Shown: positions 8,019-16,294 of the stretch, piece after piece
Position numbering within the stretch: the stretch's first letter is position 1
Layout of the letters: each line of letters starts with the position of its first letter
From: Saltatorellus ferox
Lineage (GTDB): Bacteria; Planctomycetota; UBA1135; GCA-002686595
DNA: 64,000 bases
Assembly: GCA_007751475.1 (NCBI GenBank)
Contig: CP036434.1
Span: 4,593,524 to 4,657,523 of the forward strand
Direction of reading: 5' to 3'
The notes under the pieces: generated by a model
What the model was told of the DNA's origin: nothing
What the model saw: the letters and a program-made list of their open reading frames with translations, nothing else
Databases searched by the model: none
Made by a program: the position numbers and the translations under genes

Positions 8019-10454
8019 CTATTCGAGCACGAGCGTGGGGGGCGCCGCACCGACCCCCCCAGGGCCCACCCTGAAGCCGTGGGAGATCTCTCTTTGGGTC
8101 ATGGCCCTGAGCCTCAGCACGTAGGCGCCGTCTGGGAGGCCGGGCAGGGCCAGCGTGTGGGAGGCGCCCTCCGTCAGGAAGGACAGCGGCAGCTCGACGG
8201 CTCCATCGGCGCGCGAGACGCGACCGTTCAGCCACGTTCCGTCCTTGGCCTCGATCTGGAAGCTGGGGCCCTCCTGGGGGGTGGCCGCGGGCAGGAGCAC
8301 TGACGTGGTCTCCCCGTCACGGACGTCGACCTCGACGCTCGCCAGGGCGTAGCCAGCCGCGCTGAAGCGCAGCGAGTACCTGCCCGCGGCGAGCGGGCCC
8401 TTTGGATCCATGTCGGATAGGGGGAGGGGCTCGTGCTCTCCGTTCGCCTGGCTCAGCACGATCGCGTCCGTGCCCTCTGGCCAGCCCGAGCTGTTCAGGG
8501 ACGACGTCTCCCACTGGAGCATGCCGCCGCTGCCCGATGGGATGTCACTCAGCTCTGAAGTCTCGCTCGCCTCGATCACAACCTCGCCCTTCCACGTGGC
8601 GCGGTCGGGCGCGGTGAACGTCGCGCCGTAGGTCCCGACCGGAAGCTCGTCCAGCGTGAAGGAGCCATCGGGCTCGAAGTCGGTCGTGAAGGCCAGCGGA
8701 AACCCCACGAGCTCGATCGACACCTTGGCGCCGGCGGGGACGGTGCCGGTGGCGTCGATCACCCGGCCACGGGCGGCGCCGTGCGCGAGGTCTTCCGCGG
8801 TGATCTGGAGGACCACAGGCGAGGCCGCCGGGAAGATGTCCTTCTCCAGGTGCAGTGATGCCATGGGGTGGCTGGGGCGCCCCGGCGTTGCGGTCCGCTG
8901 GACGTTCAGGTCGCGGGCGCGCTCCATATCTTCGCCCATGGAAAAGTCGCCGTCCTTGTGCGTCAGCGCCACGTCAACCCAACCGCCTGCGTCGTCGAGT
9001 GCGATCACCATCAGCCCCTCCAGCGGCTCGCCGCCCGGTCCAAGGACGAAGCCCGTTAGGCCGGTGGGCGGCGCCACCACCGGGTTCCACTCGACGCGGT
9101 CGACGCTGGCGAGATCCAGCACGGCCTCTGCGGCGTCCGGGGTTCCCACTCTGACGGCCCTGACCTTCTGCTCGGCGCTGCGGGCGACCCCGATCAGCTC
9201 GTAGGCGCCGGCGGCGTCCGACTTCGTAGAGCGCGACGACTGGAGGCTGCGCTTCAGCACTTCATAGGTGGAGACGTGGACGCCTTCGACGGGAGCGCCG
9301 CGGCTGTCCGTGACCGTCCCGAAGACGGTGGCTCCCGCTGCGAGCGTCAGGCGCAGCGATTCGGAGGTGCCCGGCGCCAGAACAACGCTCTGAAGGAGCG
9401 GCAGATGCACACGATCGTCCGCGAGCACCGTCCACCCGACCGGCGCCAGCCCCGACCAGGCGAAGCGGCCCTCAGAATCCGTCAGCGCGCGCAGTCGCGC
9501 CGGCCGATTGAGGTAGCTCGTCTCCGAACCGTGCGGCGCGTCCGTGTGCGGGCCGTCCGAGGCGAGGCTCATGCGGGCTCCTGCCACCGGCTGGCCCGCT
9601 TCGTCCACGACGATTCCCTCTAGCGCAGCGCCCTCTCCCCGCAGCCGCAGGACGATGCCGGTTTGGCTGCCGTCCGCGACGCTGCACTCCCGCCTGGCCG
9701 AGGGAGCCTGCGGATGACGACGGGCGAAGAGCCCGCCGTCCGTGAGGATGCCTCTGAAAGCAAACGCACCGGACTTGTCTGACTCGGCGACCACTTCAGA
9801 CTCTCCAAAGAAGCCGACCCAGACGATCTCGGCCTCGGGCACCGGAAGGCCAACGGCATCGAGCACGCTGCCGCGGAAGGAGATCCCGGCGGGCAGCGTC
9901 AGCGTGATCTCCGCGGTGAGCCCGGGCTCCACCGCGAGAGACGCGCGGCTTTCCTCCGGCGTGCCTGGGACCGCGATGGCGTAGGGGCCGGGCCGTACGC
10001 CAGAGAACTCGGCGCGCCCTAGCGCGTCCGTGCTCTCACTCCGGCGTCCAAATGGCGACCCAGAGTACGCGCCTGGCCGCAGCGAGACCCTCACGTCAGA
10101 AGCCAGCTCGCCTGAGTCTTTCCAGCGCACTAGAACGGAGACGGCGCCGACCTGGGTCGCCTCTTTGGACTCGGGCGCCAGGGCGGGAGCCAGCGCCGGC
10201 TCTGCCGCGGTCCCTTGGCTGCGAGTCGCGTCGCGGGGATCCACGGGATCCAGGTGGACAAGCTCCGCCGGCGTCGCCGTCTCTGCGGCCAAGGAGTCAC
10301 CGGCGCCCCCGAGGACCTCGGGCTCTCCCGCTCGATCCGCGCGGGTTCCCAGCCAGATGGCGCCGACCAGAGTCAAAAGACCGAGCGCTGCGGCCCACCC
10401 TCGGAAGCTCGGTCCGGTGGAGTGCTCGCGTGCGTCGGGTTGGGCCATGGTCAA
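8019..10454 (-). CDS. Membrane-anchored carboxypeptidase-regulatory-like repeat protein
   Basis: 811 residues. A single N-terminal hydrophobic segment (GWAAALGLLTLVGAIWLG, about 20-37) is followed by an Ala/Pro/Glu-rich linker and then a chain of about seven CarboxypepD_reg/SpaA-like beta-sandwich repeats. Each has the form GxVxDxxGxPVxGAxV...TDxxGRFxxxGLxPG (for example IVVDEAGQPVAGARM, LTDSEGRFAWSGLAPVGW, VTDSRGAPVEGVHVSTY). The organisation from the membrane segment onward is the same as in the two ECF fusions at 25.7 and 48.0 kb, but no sigma domain is present. The region upstream is occupied by IS91-B, so a linked sigma gene may have been lost. Probably exported and surface-exposed. Confidence 0.75.
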   Translation of the reverse strand: MTMAQPDAREHSTGPSFRGWAAALGLLTLVGAIWLGTRADRAGEPEVLGGAGDSLAAETATPAELVHLDPVDPRDATRSQGTAAEPALAPALAPESKEATQVGAVSVLVRWKDSGELASDVRVSLRPGAYSGSPFGRRSESTDALGRAEFSGVRPGPYAIAVPGTPEESRASLAVEPGLTAEITLTLPAGISFRGSVLDAVGLPVPEAEIVWVGFFGESEVVAESDKSGAFAFRGILTDGGLFARRHPQAPSARRECSVADGSQTGIVLRLRGEGAALEGIVVDEAGQPVAGARMSLASDGPHTDAPHGSETSYLNRPARLRALTDSEGRFAWSGLAPVGWTVLADDRVHLPLLQSVVLAPGTSESLRLTLAAGATVFGTVTDSRGAPVEGVHVSTYEVLKRSLQSSRSTKSDAAGAYELIGVARSAEQKVRAVRVGTPDAAEAVLDLASVDRVEWNPVVAPPTGLTGFVLGPGGEPLEGLMVIALDDAGGWVDVALTHKDGDFSMGEDMERARDLNVQRTATPGRPSHPMASLHLEKDIFPAASPVVLQITAEDLAHGAARGRVIDATGTVPAGAKVSIELVGFPLAFTTDFEPDGSFTLDELPVGTYGATFTAPDRATWKGEVVIEASETSELSDIPSGSGGMLQWETSSLNSSGWPEGTDAIVLSQANGEHEPLPLSDMDPKGPLAAGRYSLRFSAAGYALASVEVDVRDGETTSVLLPAATPQEGPSFQIEAKDGTWLNGRVSRADGAVELPLSFLTEGASHTLALPGLPDGAYVLRLRAMTQREISHGFRVGPGGVGAAPPTLVLE

Positions 10455-10539
10455 GCCACCTTACCCTCGCCTCGCGTTCGCGAGCACCCCGCTCGAAGCC
10501 GAATCTACTGACCGATCGAGGCGAGAACTTCGCCGAGCC

Positions 10540-11958
10540 TGTGGCGGGCGGCAAATGGCGCAATCTGCCGCACATCTCGTCGACCGAGTTTTTCCGGACG
10601 TCCCGGTGCGCCAGTGGGTCCTGTCGGTTCCGAAACCCCTTCGGTTGGCGATGGCGATGGACGCGTGCCTTTGCCGCGATGTGAGCCGCGCCCACCTTCG
10701 TGCAGTCTCGGCATCGTATGTGCGTCGGGCGAAGGCAGCACTTGCACTCGAGGGCCAGGAGCCGCATCCCGATGGTGTGAGTCCCACTGCCACCAGTGAC
10801 GCCATTCAATTCCATCCCGGAGCGGTGAACTCGACGCAGCGTTTTGGGTCGGCGCTCGAAGCCAACGTCCACTACCACTCCCTCTACCTGGACGGCGTCT
10901 ACGTGACACGTAGTGCGTTCGATCGCCCCGAGTTCTTGCCTGCCGGCCCTCTGAAGTCCGATGAGGTCCAGCGCGTTCATCGCGACGTGATCGCTCGTAT
11001 TCGACGCGTGCTCGAGAAGCACGATCTGAACCCACTCGCCCTGGGCCTGCCGCCTCGTACCGGTGTCAAGGGGACCGCTGAGTTCGCGGACTCAACCGAG
11101 TTCGAACAGCCGCTCCTGGACTTCGGCGATGCGCGTGACGGTTCGTTCTTTCCAGGCTTGAAGGCAGCCTCGGTGAATTCACTGGTGCCGTTCGGCCCAC
11201 GCGCCGGCCTACCGCTCCAGCGGCTCCGCGATCCCGACCTGCAGAGAGCGTTCGAGTCCGCAGGCTGGTCGAGTCAGCGCGTCTCCCCTCCGCTGGTGGT
11301 GAACTCGAGTGGGTTCTCACTTCATGCGGCCACGGTGGTCCGTAAGGGCCAGCGTGATCGGCTCGAGAAGCTGTGCCGCTATGTCACGAGGCCAGTGCTC
11401 TGCCTCGATCGATTGGAGGTGCGCAGTGATGGTCTGATCTCGTGATCGCTGCGCCGGCCTTGGCGGGATGGCACCAAGGCCTTCGTGTTCACGCCGTACG
11501 AATTCCTCGCGAGGCTAGCCGCGCTGGTTCCGCACCCGCGCGAGCATCAGTTGACCTATCAAGGGGTACTGGCACCGGCTTCACCACTGCGCGACCAAGT
11601 GGTCCCGCGCCCGGTGGTTCAGAAGGAGCCGAAGGACGCTGACGAGGTGGATCCAGCGAGCACCGAGTCGGAGGCATCGACGTATATTCGCTGGGCCGAT
11701 CTCCTCCGAAGAGTTTTTTCGGTCGACGTCTTGAAGTGCCCACGGTGCCAAGGACGTCGGCACATGATCTCGGTGATCACGGATTCGGAGACGGTGCGGA
11801 AGGTGTTGGAGGGGGTGAGGAAGGCGGCGATAGAATCGGGCGCATCATCGGATGGGGGAGCGTCATCTTCGCCAGCGATGAGCCGCTCTCCACCCCCAGA
11901 GTCGGAGGCTCGAATACCCATGCCGCCTAGACAGGGGCGGCTGGACTTCGGGAAGTAG
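10540..11958 (+). pseudogene. IS91-family transposase pseudogene (copy B)
   Basis: Encodes a HUH rolling-circle transposase lacking its N-terminus. The HUH motif is present as NVHYHSLYLDGVY and the single catalytic-type tyrosine as LEKLCRYVTRP. The frame is broken once by TGA at 11443-11445, where the other copies have Trp (LIS-stop-SLRRPWRDG). It continues in the same frame to 11958, with the C-terminal zinc-finger-like KCPRCQGRRHMI. Not functional as it stands. Confidence 0.85.
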
Positions 11959-12008
11959 GGCGCAGCGGTGACGCCGCGCTCGGGCCGTCGGGCTCGATGA
12001 AACAAACA

Positions 12009-12038
12009 CAGCCAGCACCTTGCGGAGGGTGCTGGCTG
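12009..12038 (+). terminator. 3' hairpin of IS91-B
   Basis: Perfect 11-bp stem (cagccagcacc / ggtgctggctg) with an 8-nt loop, about 50 bp after the transposase stop. No T-run follows. The same hairpin occupies the same place in copy G, and a weaker form is in the others, so it belongs to the element; it may be a transcript end or part of the origin region. Confidence 0.55.
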
Positions 12039-12181
12039 GAGGTCGTGGTGAAGCGGACCAGTGGTGCTGGTCGAAGCAGCAGAACCGGGGGTGCTCAGCT
12101 CGGCGGAGTGGGCCGACGGTCGCTCAGGCGCTACCGTGTGACCTGTGGGAGAGGGTGTTGCCGAAAAACGCGTGCTGGGAA

Positions 12182-12447
12182 CGGATAGCAAGTTCCAGAA
12201 GGACGCGGAGCGCTACGGAGCGGCGGCGCTGGATGCGCTGCGCCACTGCGGGTACTCGGAGACGAAGGACCCGGACGAGGTCCCCGACAGCGTCACCTAC
12301 TGGGGCCTGCTCCTGCTCGTCGCCTTCGATCCCGCGAGAAGACTCGACTGCTGGGACGAACTGGAGAGCCTGGAAGCCTTCGCCTCCGACGAACGACACC
12401 GCCGCGGCCTGGCGGAGACGGTGCGAGTCGTGCAAGAGACGTTCTAG
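12182..12447 (+). CDS. Hypothetical protein, 5' end probably lost
   Basis: Open frame of about 88 codons (starting within GTDSKFQKDAERYGAAAL; an ATG at 12145 lies in IS91-B-derived sequence). It is acidic and helical, with WGLLLLVAFDPARRLDCWDE and a C-terminal helix (GLAETVRVVQETF). Composition matches host genes. No family recognised. It is probably the 3' part of a gene cut by IS91-B. A 62-bp palindrome follows 58 bp downstream. Confidence 0.4.
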
Positions 12448-12505
12448 CACGACCATCGCCCGCTCGCGAAAGGATGTGTTCAGGAAGAGGTTGTCCCCGG
12501 AGAAG

Positions 12506-12567
12506 CCGACACAAACGGACCAGGTGCAGTTGTTCCGGAACAACTGCACCTGGTCCGTTTGTGTCGG
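12506..12567. repeat. Perfect 62-bp palindrome
   Basis: Two 31-bp arms with no spacer and no mismatch, centred at 12536/12537 (gttcc|ggaac), the outer ends being ccgacacaaac and gtttgtgtcgg. There is no T-run, so it is not a standard terminator. It lies between convergent genes (the fragment ending at 12447 and the TrmH gene ending at 12616), a typical place for REP-like or bidirectional hairpins. Confidence 0.95.
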
Positions 12568-12615
12568 AACGCTCGAGACAGAAGCAAGGATCGGTTTCCC
12601 TGGAACAGCGGTTCA

Positions 12616-13149
12616 TCAACGCTCGTTCCGGGGCTCGCTCGGCGCCTGACGTGGCTCCGGGTACTTGCCTGCGATGGGTGTCAATGAGGACCTTCGTGAG
12701 CGCTGCAGCTCGTACGTGGCCATGCCGTGGGCGATCGCGACATTGAGCGAGGCGACGGGGCCGAACTGAGGGATACGGACGAGGGCAGTGCAGGCATCGA
12801 GGAACTGCTCCGAGAGCCCGTCTCGCTCGTTCCCGAGGACGAGTGCGACCCGATCGGGCCAAACCATCTTGTGGAGCGGCGCGGCCCCTGGCCGAATCTC
12901 GATGGCCACGGCGCTCCAGTGACCGGCACGGCACCAATCGAAGAACTCCGCGTCCTCCGCCACGTAGGTGATCTCGCACCTGGTCTCGAGCTTCCTCGAG
13001 AAAGCCTGGGAGCTCTTTCGGAAATCCCAGGCTCGTTCATGGCCGACCATCAGGAGCGGGCCGCCGCCCATGGCCACGTGGGTGCGCACGATCGAGCCGA
13101 CGTTCGTGGGGCTCTTGAGCCCGTGCAGGATCGTGGCGAACGCGTTCAT
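12616..13149 (-). CDS. TrmH/SpoU-family RNA 2'-O-methyltransferase
   Basis: 177 residues, the length of a bare SPOUT catalytic domain; it methylates ribose 2'-O in tRNA or rRNA with S-adenosylmethionine. The three SpoU motifs are present: KSPTNVGSIVRTHVAMG (residues about 12-28), VALVLGNERDGLS and VRIPQFGPVASLNVAIAHG. The ATG at 13149 is chosen because the conserved domain begins immediately (MNAFATILHGLKSPTNVG). The basic C-terminal tail (RSRRSSLTPIAGKYPEPRQ) may bind RNA. The substrate cannot be told from the sequence. Confidence 0.85.
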   Translation of the reverse strand: MNAFATILHGLKSPTNVGSIVRTHVAMGGGPLLMVGHERAWDFRKSSQAFSRKLETRCEITYVAEDAEFFDWCRAGHWSAVAIEIRPGAAPLHKMVWPDRVALVLGNERDGLSEQFLDACTALVRIPQFGPVASLNVAIAHGMATYELQRSRRSSLTPIAGKYPEPRQAPSEPRNER

Positions 13150-13257
13150 GGGAGCGCGAGCCTGACCGGGTGGGGCCACATTTGCCAGAGAGAAGTGAGG
13201 CGCCTGCTCGCCCGCCATGGGCGGGCGGTGATCGCCAGGAACAGTAGTCTCTACCCA

Positions 13258-13650
13258 ATGAAAGTACTCGCACGCGCCACCTGGCTGTTGGGCGCCACCG
13301 CCTGCCTCCTGCCCTGGGCTGCCCATGCCATGGGACTGTCCCCCCACCGGCAGCACAGCGACCTGTGGATTGCGCTCGGGCTCTTCCTGCTCGGACTGAC
13401 CCTCGAACTGGTGCTCGGCCACGGTCCCCGCCGCGTCGCCCGCGCGGTCCTCGGGCTGCTCGCGATCGGCATCGCAGCGGCCAACGCGACCACGCTACGG
13501 GAGTCTGCTGCCCACGCCGGGCAGCCCGGCGTCAAGGGTTTCCTCGGGGACGCAGCCCTTCAACGCCTTGCAGTCTACGCGGCGGTGTCCTTGGCGGGCC
13601 TGGTCCTGATGGTCACCGCCACCTTGGACCGAAAGCGCCGAGTCAGTTGA
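13258..13650 (+). CDS. Small integral membrane protein, unknown
   Basis: 130 residues. A signal-like first segment (MKVLARATWLLGATACLLPW) is followed by three further hydrophobic stretches (DLWIALGLFLLGLTLELVL, VARAVLGLLAIGIAAANA and LAVYAAVSLAGLVLMVTAT), ending in DRKRRVS. No family recognised. It is divergent from the methyltransferase gene, with about 108 bp between starts that must contain both promoters. Confidence 0.65.
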   Translation: MKVLARATWLLGATACLLPWAAHAMGLSPHRQHSDLWIALGLFLLGLTLELVLGHGPRRVARAVLGLLAIGIAAANATTLRESAAHAGQPGVKGFLGDAALQRLAVYAAVSLAGLVLMVTATLDRKRRVS

Positions 13651-13805
13651 AGCCCCGAAGCGAAGCGCAAGTGCCTTTGATGTGGTCCCTGGGCTCGAAA
13701 CGAAGCGGTCTGTCGATTGGTAGCGCTTATCTCAGGGCGAGCAGCTGAGCGTCCGGGAGCCAATCCGTGATGGTCGCGAAAGCGGCTTCGGGCCATCATG
13801 CGCCC

Positions 13806-14879
13806 ATGAAGCGGAGACTTCTCGCCTTGACGATCGCCCTCGTGGCCGCTGCGCTCTTTCTCGAGATCGGGCTCAGGGTCCTGCTCTTCGGCGGCGTCGG
13901 GCCGGGTTGGGCGCTGAGGAGGCCCTCTCGATTCGCGGACTATCAGTCCGACGAGGACTACTACAAGCTCGCCCGTCTCTGGCGCCAAGGAGCCGGACGA
14001 GAAAGGCCGCAGAGATATCACCCCTCTCTCGGATGGGTCTCAAATGCGATCGACCCGGTCACCCTCACGCACTCGTCGGACGGGCAGCGCGAGGGGAGAC
14101 AGCTCGTCCTTCTGTACGGGGACTCGTATTCGCACTGCGTCACTCCGGTCGGAACGCGCTTCGAGGACCTGATCCATCGCTCGGACCCGCCGAACCCGCT
14201 CCATCTGCTCAACTTCGGGGTGAGCGGCTACGGACTCGATCAGACCACGATGCTGTTCGAAGCCACCATCGACTCTCACGCCCATGCAGCGCCCGTCGTT
14301 CTCATCGGCGTTTTCGTGGACGACGATCTGGACCGCTGCGTCCTCGAGATGCGCGGCTTCCCGAAGCCCGTGTTTCAGCTCGACGACGAGGGTCTCCGGC
14401 CGAGCGGGATACCCGCGCCCACGCTCGCTGAGTATCTGGAACAGCACCCGCTCGGGATCCGCAGCTACCTCGCGCGTTTCCTGACGCACGGCCCGCTCCG
14501 TCACACCGGGCTGGGGCCTTCGAGTCACGAAGACGAGAAGAGCGCACTCGCGGTAGCGCTGACGCACCGCCTGATCGACGGGCTGGAAGAGAGGTCCCTG
14601 CGCGCAGGATTCGTGCTCTTCGAGGGCGAGGCCCGAACGGCTACCTCCGCTCCCGTCAATGACTGGCGCATGACGACGCTCGTCCAGACGCTCCGCCAGC
14701 GCGATGTGCCCTTCATCAGGCCGAGCGAGGCCCTGCGTGCGAAGGGAGCGGCGGAGGAGCGGGACGTTCGGGGGTTCTTCGGCCAGGGTGGGGAGCTGTC
14801 GGATCACTACACGCCGGAGGCGAACGCCGTGGTGGCCGCGGTCCTCGAGGAGTTCGTGCTTCAACTCGAAGCGCGCTGA
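13806..14879 (+). CDS. SGNH/GDSL-type hydrolase, membrane-anchored or secreted
   Basis: 357 residues from the ATG at 13806. An N-terminal hydrophobic segment (KRRLLALTIALVAAALFLEI) suggests a signal anchor. The nucleophile motif is LYGDSYSHC (GDS at about 105-107). LLNFGVSGYGLDQ supplies the conserved Gly/Asn-type block, and the C-terminal SDHYTPEANAVVA has the D-x-H arrangement of the SGNH triad. Proteins of this kind act as esterases or as acetyl transferases of surface polysaccharide (AlgX/AlgJ-like). The substrate is unknown. Confidence 0.75.
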   Translation: MKRRLLALTIALVAAALFLEIGLRVLLFGGVGPGWALRRPSRFADYQSDEDYYKLARLWRQGAGRERPQRYHPSLGWVSNAIDPVTLTHSSDGQREGRQLVLLYGDSYSHCVTPVGTRFEDLIHRSDPPNPLHLLNFGVSGYGLDQTTMLFEATIDSHAHAAPVVLIGVFVDDDLDRCVLEMRGFPKPVFQLDDEGLRPSGIPAPTLAEYLEQHPLGIRSYLARFLTHGPLRHTGLGPSSHEDEKSALAVALTHRLIDGLEERSLRAGFVLFEGEARTATSAPVNDWRMTTLVQTLRQRDVPFIRPSEALRAKGAAEERDVRGFFGQGGELSDHYTPEANAVVAAVLEEFVLQLEAR

Positions 14880-14901
14880 CGTCCGGGCTATCCTCAGGTC
14901 C

Positions 14902-15093
14902 ATGGCGATCATCCAGATTCCGAAGCACGTGGGGACCTGTCGAGTCATCACGTCGTACGCGGGGACTCCGCTGATCACCAACGACAAGACGGGGAAGAAC
15001 AAGGTGCTGATACCCTGCAAGACGCCCCGGCAGGCCAGCGAACTCTGTGATCGCATCAACCGGGGAGATCACGACGGCACGGTCCGTGCTTGA
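14902..15093 (+). CDS. Small conserved-looking hypothetical protein
   Basis: 63 residues, beginning 22 bp after the SGNH hydrolase stop. MAIIQIPKHVGTCRVITSYA, then AGTPLITNDKTGKNKVLIPC and SELCDRINRGDHDG. It reads as a compact folded domain with two Cys and host-like composition. No family or function recognised. It may be cotranscribed with the hydrolase. Confidence 0.6.
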   Translation: MAIIQIPKHVGTCRVITSYAGTPLITNDKTGKNKVLIPCKTPRQASELCDRINRGDHDGTVRA

Positions 15094-15163
15094 CGGAGGG
15101 CCCTCGCAGAAGTTTCCGGGGAAAGCCTGCAAGACATCCACTGTCGTGACATCCAGGCAGCGA

Positions 15164-15210
15164 ACGGATAGGAATTCCAAGCGGGGTGTCGAAATGACGC
15201 ACCCTTAGGG
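15164..15210 (-). repeat. Solitary IS91-type 3' end, variant 2
   Basis: acggataggaattccaagc at its start and acccttag at its end, almost identical to 6300-6345. The outside flank in transposase orientation is GTTC. No transposase follows; an unrelated open frame starts at 15218. It therefore looks like a scar left after deletion of the element body, or a minimal mobile end. Confidence 0.7.
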
Positions 15211-15217
15211 GGACGAC

Positions 15218-16189
15218 ATGGCGAGACTTCCAGCAGGTCTTCGCTGGAAAGGTAGCCTCGTGGCCCGCGTGGTGATCACCGAACCGGGTTCACACTTCAC
15301 CGTCGACAGGCGCCTCGGGATCGGAGGCGACGGCTTTCCGGCCCTGCCGCGCCAGCTCTCATGGCAGGTGGTCCCGCTCGGTGAACAGATCGCCCGCTCA
15401 CTCAGCGTCGACCCGCTCCTGGCCCTCGCCATGCGCGGCGTCAATCCGGTCCCTTCGTCGACGGCGTCGATCGAGACCGATCTCCAGATCCAGTACATGG
15501 ATCAGAGCCAGCAAGTGGCGAGCTACAGCGGCAGCTTCACGGGCTTCGACTCGAGCCTCGCCAGGCGGATCATCGGCGCGCGCTGGCAGGACCCGCGCGA
15601 CGGCACGATGCGCGGCTGGACGACCCCAGCGGGGTCGGAGTCGACGGACGCCGTGGAGGACATGCGTGATCTTCTGCGAACCCTGCGCGCTGCCGTACTC
15701 ACCGCCGCTCCGGGCACGGACGTCACGGCCATGAGCGACGAAGAAACCGTCACCGAGGTCGCGATCAGCACCTTGCCAGCCGACGTCGCGACGGCGCCTA
15801 CCGCCGTCAAGCGAGCGGTCCAACGGGCAGACACGACCGCCCCGGCGGACGATCCCAGCCCCGCCACTCGCGCCACCCGCGCAGCGCTCGCTGCGCGCGA
15901 CCACGCGAACAAGGCAATCAGCCTCGAGGCCGATGGGACGGGCCTCGTCTCCGGACTCGCCGCTGAACTTTCGCCGGTCGCCCAGACGACCTACAGCAGC
16001 CTGCAGTCCGCCGCAGCGAACGCAATAGCGGCGGCGGACAGCGCGGGCAGTAGCGCGAGAACCGCAAGCCTCACGACCGGTCAGCTCCAGATCGACGCCG
16101 CGGACGAAGCGGAGCGCCTCGCCACCGAAGCACTTCAGTTCTCCGCAGAGGCCTCCACCCTGCTGAGTCTCCTGAGCACACTGATCTGA
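15218..16189 (+). CDS. Hypothetical protein next to a solitary IS end
   Basis: 323 residues from the ATG at 15218 (ggggg lies 9 nt upstream, contributed by the IS-end sequence). Residues 1-150 look like a beta-rich domain (ARVVITEPGSHFTVDRRLGI, IETDLQIQYMDQSQQV). The C-terminal half is Ala/Thr/Ser-rich and helical, with heptad-like runs (ARDHANKAISLEADG, ADEAERLATEALQFSAEA). No family recognised. Because the IS scar touches the start, the original N-terminus or promoter may have been lost. Confidence 0.55.
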   Translation: MARLPAGLRWKGSLVARVVITEPGSHFTVDRRLGIGGDGFPALPRQLSWQVVPLGEQIARSLSVDPLLALAMRGVNPVPSSTASIETDLQIQYMDQSQQVASYSGSFTGFDSSLARRIIGARWQDPRDGTMRGWTTPAGSESTDAVEDMRDLLRTLRAAVLTAAPGTDVTAMSDEETVTEVAISTLPADVATAPTAVKRAVQRADTTAPADDPSPATRATRAALAARDHANKAISLEADGTGLVSGLAAELSPVAQTTYSSLQSAAANAIAAADSAGSSARTASLTTGQLQIDAADEAERLATEALQFSAEASTLLSLLSTLI

Positions 16190-16294
16190 GGCGCTCTCTC
16201 CACCTACGCGCGATAGGATCCCTGTTGGCTTTCGAAGAGGGGATACTGGGGGCTGGCGAGACCCTCGGCCGTTTCTGGCTGATAGGATGATCCA

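Larger units (their letters stand above)
10540..12178 (+). mobile_element. IS91-like copy B, old and 5'-truncated
   Basis: The only single copy on the plus strand other than G. It starts inside the zinc-finger region of the transposase (CGGRQMAQSAAHLVDRV) and runs past the stop, the 3' hairpin and part of the terminal noncoding region, fading out near 12178 without a recognisable nick-type end. It is clearly diverged from copies A and C-H at both DNA and protein level, so it is an older or different subtype. Confidence 0.85.

Noticed and set aside
12180..12196. aacggatagcaagttcc near the end of IS91-B resembles the element end and has a GTTC flank.
   Set aside because: The similarity stops after about 15 bases, it has an inserted base, and its orientation is opposite to copy B.
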